Below are positions 8,391 through 17,470 of a stretch of 64,000 nucleotides of DNA, piece after piece. The notes under the pieces are model-generated. The model was given only the letters and a program-made list of their open reading frames with translations. It was not told where the DNA came from and did not search any database. The position numbers and the translations under genes are program-made. Positions within the stretch are counted from its first letter, which is position 1; each line of letters starts with the position of its first letter. The DNA comes from Kibdelosporangium persicum (lineage in GTDB: Bacteria > Actinomycetota > Actinomycetes > Mycobacteriales > Pseudonocardiaceae): positions 186,001 through 250,000 of the forward strand of contig NZ_JAAATY010000013.1 of assembly GCF_013280595.1 (NCBI RefSeq), in the 5' to 3' direction.

Positions 8391-9252
8391 GCCGGAGATC
8401 CGCGAACTGCGCTACTTCTGCGCCGTCGCCGACGAGTTGAACATCACCCGCGCCGCCGAACGCCTGGGCATCGCTCAGCCGCCGCTGTCGCGCGCCATGC
8501 GTCAGCTGGAACGCCGGCTCGGCGTCGGCCTCTTCGACCGCACCGGAAACCGGCTTGTGCTGACCGAGGCCGGTGAGGTGTTCCGCAAGGAGGCGGCGGT
8601 CGTGCTCAGCGCGCTCGACTCCGCGGTACACCGGACACGACATGTCGGCCGCGCGCTCGTCGTCACCGCCAAACCGGGCGTCGCCACGCGGTTGCTGCTT
8701 CAGATCAGCGAACGATTCCGTGCCGATCCGGCCGCGCCGGAGATCCGGGTGGTGGTGAGCGGGTTCGGCGAACAGGCCGACATGGTCCGGGACGGGCGCG
8801 CGGACGTGGCCATCGCCGCCTGCGTCGACGGTCACGATCTCGACGTCGAACTGCTGGCGACCGAACCCCGCGTCGCCGCTCTCGCCGCCGGGCACAAGCT
8901 GGCCGGCCGCGAGGTGCTCAGCACCGCCGACCTGATCGACGAGCCCGCGCCCCGGTGGAACGACCCGAGGGTGGTCGACCGCGACTACTGGCTGGGCAAC
9001 CCCCGTCGCCCGGCCGACGGCCCGATCGTGCGGGACAGCGCCCAACTGCTGGACGTCGTCGCCCTTGGCCAGGCCGTCGCCCTGGTTCCCGTCTCGCTGG
9101 CCACGGCGAACGTCCGGCCCGATGTGACCTATCGGCCCGTGTCCGACGCGCCGCCGTACCGCACCACGGCGCTCTGGCCCGCGGGCAGCCGATCGGCATC
9201 GATCGCCCGGTTCCTCCAGACAGCGCGCGTGACTCTGCTGGAACGCCCCTGA
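8389..9252 (+). CDS. LysR family transcriptional regulator
   Basis: 287 residues. The N-terminal winged HTH (residues 1-60) contains the family signature AAERLGIAQPPLSRAMRQLE, followed by a LysR substrate-binding domain from about residue 85. The ATG at 8389 was chosen because MPEIRELRYFCAVADEL is the normal LysR N-terminus; reading further upstream gives a non-homologous extension. It is divergent from the SDR gene and probably controls it, as well as itself through the overlapping inverted repeat. It resembles the other LysR protein in this window (12148-13008) in length and N-terminal sequence. Confidence 0.93.
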   Translation: MPEIRELRYFCAVADELNITRAAERLGIAQPPLSRAMRQLERRLGVGLFDRTGNRLVLTEAGEVFRKEAAVVLSALDSAVHRTRHVGRALVVTAKPGVATRLLLQISERFRADPAAPEIRVVVSGFGEQADMVRDGRADVAIAACVDGHDLDVELLATEPRVAALAAGHKLAGREVLSTADLIDEPAPRWNDPRVVDRDYWLGNPRRPADGPIVRDSAQLLDVVALGQAVALVPVSLATANVRPDVTYRPVSDAPPYRTTALWPAGSRSASIARFLQTARVTLLERP

Positions 9253-9270
9253 CGTAGGCGCCGAGGCAAC

Positions 9271-9465
9271 TCAGGTCCTGCGTCGGTTGCGGTAATGGTG
9301 GACGACCAACGTCACCCCGCACGTCAGAGTGATCACTCCGAACACGACACCGACGATGATGTCGAGGTTCGCGACCGAGGCGACGACGTTGCCGGACGCG
9401 CTGACGATGAGCACCAGCCACACCAGGGGACGGAACATTCCGGTGCGCTGCTCGGGAACGGTCAT
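9271..9465 (-). CDS. Small two-helix membrane protein
   Basis: 64 residues with two hydrophobic segments (about 12-31 and 36-54) and a basic tail HHYRNRRRT. No recognised family. The compositional pattern (short charged N-terminus, two membrane spans, positive-inside tail) is consistent with a real gene. It is divergent from the response-regulator gene at 9632 across a palindrome-rich gap, which leaves open a role in the same signalling locus. Confidence 0.5.
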   Translation of the reverse strand: MTVPEQRTGMFRPLVWLVLIVSASGNVVASVANLDIIVGVVFGVITLTCGVTLVVHHYRNRRRT

Positions 9466-9503
9466 GACACCGACGTTAGGCCGCTACGGCGGCCGTTTCG
9501 ATC

Positions 9504-9539
9504 CTGTGAACTGCACAGCACCGGTACAGCAGGCTGTAC
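9504..9539. promoter_or_regulatory. Two palindromes in a divergent control region
   Basis: CTGTG-AACTG-CACAG (9504-9518) is followed by GTACAGC-AG-GCTGTAC (9524-9539, perfect 7-bp arms), between the small membrane protein and the response-regulator gene. These are operator-like inverted repeats for an unidentified regulator, possibly one of the neighbouring NarL-type proteins. Confidence 0.35.
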
Positions 9540-9631
9540 TCCGGCACTGCCGCTGGCGGGATCGCCCGATCATGCCCTGAAACGTAGGTTCGCTGGGACA
9601 TTGACAAGCGACCTCACCAAGGGGGGAGCGG

Positions 9632-10252
9632 GTGCAGACCACGACCGTCGCCGTCGTCACGACGGACATGTTGTTGCGCACCGGGGCGAACGTCATGCTG
9701 AGCGGGCGCAAGGATGTGCGTGTCGTCCCGCAGGACGAGGCCCGGACGGCTGACGTCGTCGTGCTGATCGAAGCGAAGGTGACCAGAAACGGGCTGACGC
9801 AGCTCGATCTGGGCCACGACCGGGAGCGCGCGTGCGTGATCGTCACCGATCACTTCCGGGAGGACGATCTGCTGGCCGCGGTGTTCCGAGACGTCACGGC
9901 GATCCTGCCGCTGCGGGAGACCGACGCGGCCCAGCTGATCGCCGCCGTGCTGGGCGCCCGCGAAGGACTGGCGCGTTTCCCGCCCCTCCTGCAACGCAGG
10001 CTCCTGTCGTTCATCCGGGACATCGACCAGGACGTGCTGCGGCCGAACGGGCTGACGGTGGCCGGCCTGACCGAACGCGAATGCGACGTGCTCAGGCTGC
10101 TCACCGCCGGGCTGAGCACCGGGGAGATCGCGGCGAGACTGTCGTACTCCGAACGAACCGTCAAGAACGTGCTCTACCGGGTGATGAAGCGGCACGGGTT
10201 GCGAAACCGCGCCCATGTCGCGGCATACGCTGTGCGGGCGTGTGTCTGCTGA
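9632..10252 (+). CDS. LuxR/NarL-type response regulator with degenerate receiver
   Basis: 206 residues: a receiver-like domain (about 1-115) followed by a LuxR HTH (LTERECDVLRLLTAGLSTGEIA, about 148-200). The receiver lacks the usual acidic pair and has Glu where the phospho-acceptor Asp should be (VVVLIEAK), so it is probably not phosphorylated in the normal way and may be locked or ligand-controlled. The GTG start is preceded by a strong GGGGGGAG Shine-Dalgarno. It ends 9 bp before the histidine-kinase gene and so is probably in one operon with the kinase and a second, canonical regulator. Confidence 0.85.
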   Translation: MQTTTVAVVTTDMLLRTGANVMLSGRKDVRVVPQDEARTADVVVLIEAKVTRNGLTQLDLGHDRERACVIVTDHFREDDLLAAVFRDVTAILPLRETDAAQLIAAVLGAREGLARFPPLLQRRLLSFIRDIDQDVLRPNGLTVAGLTERECDVLRLLTAGLSTGEIAARLSYSERTVKNVLYRVMKRHGLRNRAHVAAYAVRACVC

Positions 10253-10261
10253 GGAGGTTGG

Positions 10262-11500
10262 ATGCCGGCACGGCGATGGGACCTGAGGTCCCGTGTCCGC
10301 GACACCGTGGACGCGCTGGAACACATCGTGGGCGGGATGGCGACGGCCGTCATGGCGGTCGCGATGCTGCCGTGGCTGGCGATCACGGCGTTGTTGAGTG
10401 TCGTCGGTGTCGGCCTGTTCCTGGCTCCCACGGCACTGCGGATGGTGCGCGTGGTCGCGGACCGGGAGCGTGCGCGGCTGTCGCGTTGGGGCTACGACAT
10501 CGTCGGTCCGGAGCCGGTATCCACGTCGCTGATCGCCGCGTTGCGCGATCCCGCGGTTCGCAAGGAACTCGGCTGGCTGCTCTGGCACGGGACCGCGGGA
10601 CTGGTGCTGAGCCTGGCCGGGATGTCGCTTCCGCTCTGGGTGGTCACCGACCTCACTTTCGTGTTGTGGTGGCGTTTGCTGCCGGCAGGCGAAGCCGCGG
10701 ACACCCTCGACATCGTCGCGGTGAACGACACGTCGGATGCCATCTGGGTGAGCGCCATGGGTGTGGGCTGGGGTGTTGCCGCCGTTTTTGTCCTGCCGCT
10801 GCTGGCCCGCCTGCAGGCGTGGCCCGGCCGTCAGCTGCTGTCCCCGGCTCCGGGCACTGACCTGGCTGTCCGCGTGGCACGACTGGCCGCCACTCGTGCC
10901 GCCGCACTGGAAGCGCACGCCACCGAGCTACGACGGATCGAGCGGGCACTGCACGACGGGACCCAGAACCGGCTGCTGGCCGTCAACGTCCTGCTGGGTG
11001 CCGCCCGGCGTGCCCTGGCGCGTGATCCGGCCACCGCCGACGAGATCCTGGCGCGGGCCCAGGATTCCGCCGAGCAGGCCTTGGCCGAGTTGCGGGACGT
11101 GGTCCGCAGCATTCTGCCGCCGGTGCTGACGAACCGGAGTCTGCCCGACGCGCTCACCGCACTGGCCGCGTCCTGTCCCGTGCCGTGCCGGATCGACGCC
11201 GACCTGCCCGACCGGTTCGCTGCTTCCGTTGAGGCCACAGCGTATTTCGCCGTGGCCGAGGCGTTGACGAACATAGCCAAGCACAGCGGGGCCGCCAACG
11301 CTGTTGTCAGCCTTGGTCGTCATGAGGACATGCTGGTGGTAGAGGTCGTTGACGACGGCCATGGCGGCGCCGACGAGCGTGGCGGATCCGGGCTCGCCGG
11401 CATCCGTCACCGGGTCGAAGCACACGACGGAACGTTCACGCTGACCAGCCCGGTCGGCGGTCCCACGAGAATGACGGTGAGCCTGCCATGCGGATTGTGA
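10262..11500 (+). CDS. NarL-type sensor histidine kinase
   Basis: 412-residue membrane kinase. The N-terminal half carries a sensor region with two pairs of membrane segments (about 25-65 and 115-185). It is followed by a HisKA_3 dimerisation/phospho-acceptor helix with the motif RALHDGTQNRL and a HATPase_c domain (N box EALTNIAKHS, G box DDGHGG, GSGLAGIRHRVEAHDG). The ATG has GAGGAGG upstream. It overlaps the downstream response regulator by 13 bp, the usual translational coupling of cognate pairs. The signal is unknown; the sensor region resembles the 'putative sensor' class seen in actinobacterial envelope-stress kinases. Confidence 0.92.
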   Translation: MPARRWDLRSRVRDTVDALEHIVGGMATAVMAVAMLPWLAITALLSVVGVGLFLAPTALRMVRVVADRERARLSRWGYDIVGPEPVSTSLIAALRDPAVRKELGWLLWHGTAGLVLSLAGMSLPLWVVTDLTFVLWWRLLPAGEAADTLDIVAVNDTSDAIWVSAMGVGWGVAAVFVLPLLARLQAWPGRQLLSPAPGTDLAVRVARLAATRAAALEAHATELRRIERALHDGTQNRLLAVNVLLGAARRALARDPATADEILARAQDSAEQALAELRDVVRSILPPVLTNRSLPDALTALAASCPVPCRIDADLPDRFAASVEATAYFAVAEALTNIAKHSGAANAVVSLGRHEDMLVVEVVDDGHGGADERGGSGLAGIRHRVEAHDGTFTLTSPVGGPTRMTVSLPCGL

Positions 11501-12147
11501 TCGCCGAGGACGACCTGCTGCTGCGCGAAGGACTGGCGTTGCTGCTGCGCAGCGAGTCGCTCGACGTGGTCGCCACGGCGGGCGATCCGGGCGAGTTCCT
11601 CGCCGCGGTGGGCGAACACTCGCCCGACGTGGCCATTGTGGACGTCCGGATGCCGCCGACGCACACCGACGAGGGCATCGTCGCCGCGGTGGAGGCCCGG
11701 CGGCGCCAGCCCGATCTGGCCGTGCTGGTGTTGTCCGCCTACGTCGAGCAGGCGTTCGCGACGGAGTTGCTGGCGGGCGGCGGTTCCCGGCTCGGTTACC
11801 TGCTGAAGGAGCGGGTCGGCCGGGTCGAGGAGTTCCTGGACGCGCTGCACCGGGTGGCGAACGGCGGGATGGCCATCGACCCCGAGGTCGTGGCGCAGCT
11901 GTTGACCAAGTCCCGGCCGGACACCCGCCTGGAGCGGCTCAGCGCGCGGGAACGTGACGTGCTCGCGCTGATGGCGGAAGGCCTGGGCAACAGCACGATC
12001 GCCGAACGGTTGTCCGTCACGGACGGTGCCGTCCACAAACACATCCGCAACATCTTCGCCAAACTGGACCTCGCCCCGACCGACCGGGTGGATCGCCGGG
12101 TGACAGCGGTCCTGCGGTATCTGGAGAACGACCGGCGCCGCGGCTGA
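11488..12147 (+). CDS. NarL/LuxR response regulator (canonical)
   Basis: 219 residues: receiver domain with acidic pair (VIAEDD), phospho-acceptor in VAIVDVRMPP near residue 53, switch residue in VLVLSAY and the conserved Lys in YLLKE, then a LuxR HTH (LSARERDVLALMAEGLGNSTIA) near 150-205. It starts inside the kinase gene and is its obvious partner. It lies immediately upstream of a convergent LysR gene, to which its stop codon is adjacent. Confidence 0.93.
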   Translation: MRIVIAEDDLLLREGLALLLRSESLDVVATAGDPGEFLAAVGEHSPDVAIVDVRMPPTHTDEGIVAAVEARRRQPDLAVLVLSAYVEQAFATELLAGGGSRLGYLLKERVGRVEEFLDALHRVANGGMAIDPEVVAQLLTKSRPDTRLERLSARERDVLALMAEGLGNSTIAERLSVTDGAVHKHIRNIFAKLDLAPTDRVDRRVTAVLRYLENDRRRG

Positions 12148-13008
12148 TCAGGACACCGCCGCGGCCGCGACGGATGTCGTCGCACGGACGAAGGCGGCCA
12201 CGGCGGGGGAGTGCGAGGTCTGTGGCCACGCGATGGTGAGTGTGGACGGTTCCAGGTCCTCGACCGGGCGGTAGGCGATGTCGGGCCGGGGGTGGCGGCG
12301 GGCGACCGAAGCGGGCGGGAACCACACGGCGCTGCCCAGTTCGACCAGGTTGAAGATCTGGGCGAGGTCCAGGTTCGTCCGTTTCCCGCGCGGCCCGGAT
12401 GCCTCGTCGTCGGCGGGCGTGCCGTCGGGCAGTTCCCGTCCCGCCAGGTCCGCAAGGCACAGGCTGGGACGGGCGACGAGTGGGTCCGTGGCCGCCAACG
12501 CGACCAGGCGGGCCTCGGTCAGCAGCGGCTCGTGATCAAGGCCGCGATCGTCAAAAGGCGCCGGGAGAAGGGCGACGTCGGCGCGGCCGTCGTGCAGGGC
12601 GGGTACCTGTTCGCCTCGGCCGCCCATCAGGATCTCGACGGGCAGACTGGCCTCCTCGCGCTGGTACGTGGCCAGCACCCGCGGCAGCAATCCGGCGTCG
12701 TAGTCCGCCTTGAGGGCGACGCGGAGCGTCGGTTTCGGTTGTCCGGCGTGCCGGGCACGCCGGGCGGCCGCCGTGATCGCGTCGAGCGCGATCCGGGCGT
12801 CCCGCAGGAAAACCGTGCCCGCCGGGGTGAGCGAGACCTGGCGTGTGGTGCGTTCCAGCAGTGGGACGCCGAGCTGGCCTTCCAGTTCGCGGATCGCGCG
12901 GGACAGCGGTGGCTGCGCCATCCCGAGCCGCTCCGCCGCGCGCCCGAAATGCAGTTCCTCGGCGACCGCGACGAAGTAGCGAAGCTGCCGTGCCTCGGGG
13001 TCACTCAT
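12148..13008 (-). CDS. LysR family transcriptional regulator
   Basis: 286 residues. The N-terminal LysR HTH (AAERLGMAQPPLSRAIRELE, residues about 20-40) is followed by an effector-binding domain from about residue 90. It is divergent from the NAD(P)H-binding protein gene at 13079 with 70 bp between them, so that gene is the likely target. An ATA-N9-TAT inverted element overlaps its start codon, in the same place and of the same type as in the other LysR gene of this window. It is convergent with the two-component regulator gene. Confidence 0.93.
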   Translation of the reverse strand: MSDPEARQLRYFVAVAEELHFGRAAERLGMAQPPLSRAIRELEGQLGVPLLERTTRQVSLTPAGTVFLRDARIALDAITAAARRARHAGQPKPTLRVALKADYDAGLLPRVLATYQREEASLPVEILMGGRGEQVPALHDGRADVALLPAPFDDRGLDHEPLLTEARLVALAATDPLVARPSLCLADLAGRELPDGTPADDEASGPRGKRTNLDLAQIFNLVELGSAVWFPPASVARRHPRPDIAYRPVEDLEPSTLTIAWPQTSHSPAVAAFVRATTSVAAAAVS

Positions 13009-13021
13009 ATCGCCAGGGTAT
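13007..13021. promoter_or_regulatory. Candidate LysR operator (ATA-N9-TAT)
   Basis: ATATCGCCAGGGTAT contains the T-N11-A LysR signature and overlaps the LysR start codon. It sits in the divergent region with the NAD(P)H-binding protein gene. It has the same outer trinucleotides and spacing as the element at 8376-8390. Confidence 0.4.
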
Positions 13022-13078
13022 CAATGGTGACCGGATCGGTCCTTCAGTTCCGCGGGCCCCGGGGGTTGGCTTGACCGC

Positions 13079-13951
13079 ATGATCGTCGTCACCACACCCA
13101 CTGGCGCCATCGGCAGCCAGGTTGTCACCATCCTGCTCGACAATGACGCGCCTGTCCGCGTCATCGTGCGCGACCCCGCGCGCCTGTCACCTCAAGTCCG
13201 GGAACGTGTGGAGGTCGTTCCCGGCTCACACGGCGACATCGACGTCGTCACCAAGGCGTTCGCCGGTGCGGACGCCGTGCTGTGGGTGGTACCGCCCAAC
13301 TTCCGGACCGACAGCCTCGATGCCACGTATGTCGGTTTCACCAAACCGGCGTGCGCGGCGATGACGAGCCAGGGCGTAGAGCGGGTGGTCGGCGTCTCGG
13401 CGCTGGGCCGGGGCACGCCGATGGCCGGGGAAGCCGGGCTGGTGACGGCGTCGCTGGCGATGGACGACCTGATCGCGGGCACCGGCGTCGGCTACCGTTC
13501 GCTCGCCTTGCCGTCCTTTATGGACAACGTGCTGCGGCAGGCCGCCGTGATCAGGAACGAGGGTGTGTACGCCGAACCGATGCCCGGCGACCACAGGGCG
13601 CCGACGTGCGCCACCCGCGACATCGCCGCGGTGGCCGCGAAGTGGCTGCTCGACTCCTCATGGAGCGGACAGGACAGTGTCGCGGTGCTCGGTCCGGAGG
13701 ACCTGTCGTACAACGACATGGCGCGGATCATGAGCGAGGTGCTCCAGCGTCCGGTTCGCTACGAACAGATCCCGATCGATCGGTTCAAGGAAGGACTGCT
13801 CGCCAACGGTGCCTCCGCGGTGATGGCGCAGGGCTACGTCGACATGGTGGTGGCCAAGCAGAACGGCCTGGACAACGCCGAGCCGCGCACACCGGAGTCC
13901 AGTTCGCCCACGACCTTCCGTCAGTGGTGCGAGGACGTGTTCAAGGTATAG
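13079..13951 (+). CDS. NmrA-like NAD(P)H-binding protein (atypical SDR)
   Basis: 290-residue Rossmann-fold protein with an N-terminal dinucleotide motif TPTGAIGSQV (residues 6-15). It shows the NmrA/TMR-like pattern of an atypical SDR, including VVGVSALG in the middle strand and a C-terminal half with a helical substrate region; the catalytic YxxxK of classical SDRs is not obvious. Members act as redox sensors, quinone reductases or tailoring enzymes. It is divergent from, and probably regulated by, the neighbouring LysR protein. Confidence 0.87.
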   Translation: MIVVTTPTGAIGSQVVTILLDNDAPVRVIVRDPARLSPQVRERVEVVPGSHGDIDVVTKAFAGADAVLWVVPPNFRTDSLDATYVGFTKPACAAMTSQGVERVVGVSALGRGTPMAGEAGLVTASLAMDDLIAGTGVGYRSLALPSFMDNVLRQAAVIRNEGVYAEPMPGDHRAPTCATRDIAAVAAKWLLDSSWSGQDSVAVLGPEDLSYNDMARIMSEVLQRPVRYEQIPIDRFKEGLLANGASAVMAQGYVDMVVAKQNGLDNAEPRTPESSSPTTFRQWCEDVFKV

Positions 13952-14020
13952 CAGCCTGTACCCGGAACTGGGATGGCAGGGGTATCGTCCTGACCGCCGT
14001 CCCGCTGTTGGATTTCCGGT

Positions 14021-14788
14021 ATGACCAGGCCTCATCACGCCCTCCGAACCGGTCCGTTCGAGACGGTGCCGACCGCAGCGGTGACGCTGGCGGAAGTCAG
14101 CAAGATCTACCCCGGTGGTGTACGCGCGCTGGACGGCGTGTCGCTGACGGTGGATCGTGGACGGTTCGTGGCGGTGATGGGGCCGTCCGGATCGGGCAAG
14201 AGCACGCTCATGCACTGCGCGTCCGGACTCGACACCCCGACGTCGGGCAAGGTGTTCATCGACGGCACGGAGATCAGCTCGCTCACCGAGAACCGCCGCA
14301 CCGAACTGCGGCGGCGGAACGTGGGATTCGTCTTCCAGTCCTACAACCTCGTGCCGTCGCTGACCATCGCCGACAACATCACGTTGCCGCTGCGGCTGGC
14401 CGGTGCGGCAGCCGACCAGGAGTGGATGCGGACACTGGCCGGGCGGGTCGGGCTCACCGACCGGCTGTCCCACCGCCCTGCCGAGCTGTCGGGCGGTCAG
14501 CAGCAGCGGGCGGCGATCGCCCGGGCACTGATAGCGCGTCCGGCGGTGTTGTTCGCCGACGAACCGACAGGCGCGCTCGACCTGCGCACCGGCCGGAACG
14601 TGCTGGACCTGTTGCGGGAGCTGGTGAACGAGCTGGGGCAGACCGTGGTGATGGTCACCCACGACCCGGCGGCCGCCGCCCACGCCGACCTCGTCCTGAT
14701 CATGGCCGACGGTCACATCGTGGACACCCTCACCGGGGCGAGTCCCACGACACTGGCCCACCGGATCGCGACAGTAGAGGCGGAGTAG
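14021..14788 (+). CDS. ABC exporter ATP-binding protein (MacB/LolD type)
   Basis: 255 residues with Walker A GPSGSGKS, Q-loop VFQSYNLVPSLT, signature LSGGQQQR, Walker B VLFADEPTGALD and switch His in VMVTHD. The sequence pattern (TELRRRNVGFVFQSYNL) is that of the MacB/LolD/FtsE class that pairs with FtsX-type permeases rather than importer ATPases. It ends 4 bp before the FtsX-family permease gene, with which it forms a complete exporter or mechanotransmitting complex. The upstream 70 bp may hold the promoter. Confidence 0.93.
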   Translation: MTRPHHALRTGPFETVPTAAVTLAEVSKIYPGGVRALDGVSLTVDRGRFVAVMGPSGSGKSTLMHCASGLDTPTSGKVFIDGTEISSLTENRRTELRRRNVGFVFQSYNLVPSLTIADNITLPLRLAGAAADQEWMRTLAGRVGLTDRLSHRPAELSGGQQQRAAIARALIARPAVLFADEPTGALDLRTGRNVLDLLRELVNELGQTVVMVTHDPAAAAHADLVLIMADGHIVDTLTGASPTTLAHRIATVEAE

Positions 14789-14792
14789 GGAA

Positions 14793-17261
14793 ATGCTGCG
14801 TCTCGCACTGCAGACCGCACGCCGCCGGGTGGCGGCGTTGGTGGCTGTCGCCTGTGCCATGTTCGGGGGAGCCGCGCTGGTGACCGGCATCGGCGTGATC
14901 GCCGAGTCCGGCCTGCGCTCCCAGATGCCGGTCGAGCGGCTGGCCCGGGCGGACGTCGTCGTGTCGGCGCCGCAAAGCCACCAGCCGCCCGAGGACCTGC
15001 CGATCGGGTTGCCGGAACGCAACCGGCTGCCGGTGGAACTGACCGAACGGCTGGCCGGGGTGCCGGACGTGACCGCCGTCATCGGAGACGTGAGCTTCCC
15101 CGCCGCGGTGCTGTCCGCTCAGGGCACGCCGGTGACCGCGAGCGGACACGGCTGGTCGGCCACCAGACTGGCGGACGAGCCAGGGGTGACGGGCCAGCCG
15201 CCGACCAGGCCGGACGAGCTCGCCGTGGACGCCGGCACCGCCGCGGCCGCTGGTGTCCAGGCGGGTGATCGGGTCAACGCGGTCGTCGCGGGCCGGACCG
15301 CGCAGTTCCGGGTCACGGCCGTGGTCACGTCACCCGAGCCGGGGCTGTACTTCGCTGACGACACAGCGATCCAGTTCACCGAACGGCGCGTGGACTTCAT
15401 CGCGATCCAGGCAGCTCCCGGCAGGACGGACAATGTGGCCACTGCGGTCCGCGAAGCGCTGGGCGACAACGATCTCGTCGTGTCGACCGGCGCCGACCGC
15501 GGTGACGTCGAGTCGCCCGGTGCGGCGGCAGCCCGGTCGTTCCTGCCCGCGTTGGCCGGTTCGATGGCCGGGGTCACGTTGCTGATCATCGGTTTCATCG
15601 TCGCGGGTGCGTTGAGCGTGTCGATCGCGGGCCAGCGGCGGGATCTCGCCCTGCTCCGGGCAGTCGGCGCCTCGCCGAAGCAGATTCGCGGGCTCGCCGC
15701 GGGCCAGGCCACCCTGATGGCCGCGCCTGCCCTGGTCCTCGGTGCCGGTGCCGGGTATCTGCTGGCGGATCTGTTCCGGGGGATGCTGGTCGGCCTCGGC
15801 TTCCTGCCCGCCGGGTTGCCGTTGACCGTCAGCCCGTTCCCGGCTGTCGCGGCGCTTCTGCTGCTCCTGCTGGTGGTGCAGGCGGCCGCGCGTGGCTCTG
15901 CCTGGCGCACATCCCGGCTGCCCGCCACCGAAGCGGTCTCGGAGTCCCGTGTGGAACCGCGGACGCCGTCGAAGACCCGTACGTACGCCGGTGTGCTCCT
16001 GATCGTGGCGGCGAACGTGATCGCTGTCATTCCGCTGGTGAGCCAGACCAGTTTGGGAGCCAACACGACCGCGATCGCCGGAATCCTCGCCACGGTCGGG
16101 CTCGGGTTGTGCGGCCCCGCCATGGTCCGCTGGGTGAGTAGCGTGCTGGCCGCGAAACTGCCTGCGCGGGTGTCGGCCCCGACATGGCTGGCCGTCGCCA
16201 ACACCAACGGGTACGCCATGCGCGTCGCCGGTGCCGTGACGACCTTGGCGATGGCCGTGGTGTTCACCCTGACTTACACACTGACCCAGACGACGCTGAT
16301 CACTGCGATCGACCGGGACGTCGAGGCGACCGGCAAGGCGGAGCTGCACGTGACCGCACCGGCCACCGGCGGACTGCCCCAGGACGCCCTCGACGCGATC
16401 ACCACCACGCCGGGAGTCAAGGCCGCGGCGCCGGTCTCCACGACCACAGTGCTCTGGCCGGGCAGCGTGTTCGGCCAGATCCAGGTCGAAAGCAGCTCCG
16501 CGCTGATCCTGACGCCCGCCGCCGCGAACGTGCTCGACCTCGACGTGCGGTCCGGCGACCTGAACGACCTCACCGGTGCCACGGTCGCCGTGTCGGGTGA
16601 TGCGGACCTGGGCAGCGAGGTCGGTTTCCACCTCGGCGACGGCACGTTCGTCAAGGCCAAGGTTGTCGCCACCTACGGCCGTGGCCTGGGGATCGGCGAG
16701 GTGGTGGTGTCCCGTGACCTGGCGATCGGCCACACCACCAGCGGGCTCGACCAGCGCATCCTGATCCGTACCGACGACCCCGGGACGGTTCGCGCGAGCC
16801 TCGCGTCGAACCCGGTCCTGGTGGTGGGGGAGGGCTCCGGCCTCGCGACCGGCACCGGAATCCCGCCGGAGCTGTGGATCAACATCGTCGTGCTGGGTGT
16901 GCTGCTCGGCTACCTCCTGCTGGGCATCGCGAACAAGCTGGTCGCGTCGACCGCGCAGCGTCGCGCCGAACTGGCGAACCTGCGGCTGATCGGGGCCACT
17001 GCCCGGCAACTGCGCAGGATGATGCGGCGCGAGGCCTCCGTGATCTGCGGAATAGCGCTGGTCACTGGGCTCGTGCTGGCGGCGGTGCCCATCGTGTTGC
17101 TGTCACTGGGTTTGCTCGGCCAGCCGTGGCCCGCGGGCCCGGTGTGGTTGCTGCCGCTGGTGATGGGCGTGGTCGTGGTCATCGCGTTCGCCGCGATCGA
17201 ACTGCCCACTTGGCAGGCGTTGCGGCCGCCGCCGGTCGACGCGCGAAACCACCAGTCCTAG
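14793..17261 (+). CDS. FtsX-family ABC permease with large extracellular domains
   Basis: 822-residue membrane protein. An N-terminal TM helix (about 10-32) is followed by an extracellular domain of roughly 210 residues, three TM helices with the FtsX signature (GQRRDLALLRAVGASPKQIRG after about residue 280), another TM, a second extracellular domain (about 510-680) and a final FtsX core (RRAELANLRLIGATARQLRRM). This tandem FtsX layout is typical of actinobacterial exporters paired with MacB-like ATPases, often linked to peptide antibiotic resistance or lipoprotein handling. It is coupled to the ATPase gene 4 bp upstream. The two-component operon about 2 kb upstream is not adjacent enough to claim control. 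Confidence 0.9.
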   Translation: MLRLALQTARRRVAALVAVACAMFGGAALVTGIGVIAESGLRSQMPVERLARADVVVSAPQSHQPPEDLPIGLPERNRLPVELTERLAGVPDVTAVIGDVSFPAAVLSAQGTPVTASGHGWSATRLADEPGVTGQPPTRPDELAVDAGTAAAAGVQAGDRVNAVVAGRTAQFRVTAVVTSPEPGLYFADDTAIQFTERRVDFIAIQAAPGRTDNVATAVREALGDNDLVVSTGADRGDVESPGAAAARSFLPALAGSMAGVTLLIIGFIVAGALSVSIAGQRRDLALLRAVGASPKQIRGLAAGQATLMAAPALVLGAGAGYLLADLFRGMLVGLGFLPAGLPLTVSPFPAVAALLLLLLVVQAAARGSAWRTSRLPATEAVSESRVEPRTPSKTRTYAGVLLIVAANVIAVIPLVSQTSLGANTTAIAGILATVGLGLCGPAMVRWVSSVLAAKLPARVSAPTWLAVANTNGYAMRVAGAVTTLAMAVVFTLTYTLTQTTLITAIDRDVEATGKAELHVTAPATGGLPQDALDAITTTPGVKAAAPVSTTTVLWPGSVFGQIQVESSSALILTPAAANVLDLDVRSGDLNDLTGATVAVSGDADLGSEVGFHLGDGTFVKAKVVATYGRGLGIGEVVVSRDLAIGHTTSGLDQRILIRTDDPGTVRASLASNPVLVVGEGSGLATGTGIPPELWINIVVLGVLLGYLLLGIANKLVASTAQRRAELANLRLIGATARQLRRMMRREASVICGIALVTGLVLAAVPIVLLSLGLLGQPWPAGPVWLLPLVMGVVVVIAFAAIELPTWQALRPPPVDARNHQS

Positions 17262-17262
17262 A

Positions 17263-17360
17263 CGCCGGCGCTCTACTCGCTGGATGCCGTGGTTCCATCA
17301 GGTAGCGCCTCCAGCTCGGCCAGGTCTGGGCGGAGCTGCCTGATCCCTACGCGGTCTGAG
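17263..17360 (-). pseudogene. Possible 3' gene remnant
   Basis: The minus strand reads an open C-terminal tail, IRQLRPDLAELEALPDGTT plus four residues, that ends in TAG but has no start codon or upstream coding continuation. It looks like the leftover tail of a lost gene in the 209-bp gap between the FtsX permease and the first lectin gene. I cannot name the family. The rest of the gap (17361-17470) holds only the lectin promoter/Shine-Dalgarno region. Confidence 0.25.
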
Positions 17361-17470
17361 CGGCGAGGTCGGCGAGATGGTCTGGCGCTAGAAGTTCATC
17401 TTGCTGTCGGTCGTTCGCCTGACAGCAGGTGGTTCCTCCCCTTCGTAATCTTCGAACCGAAGGGAAGGAA

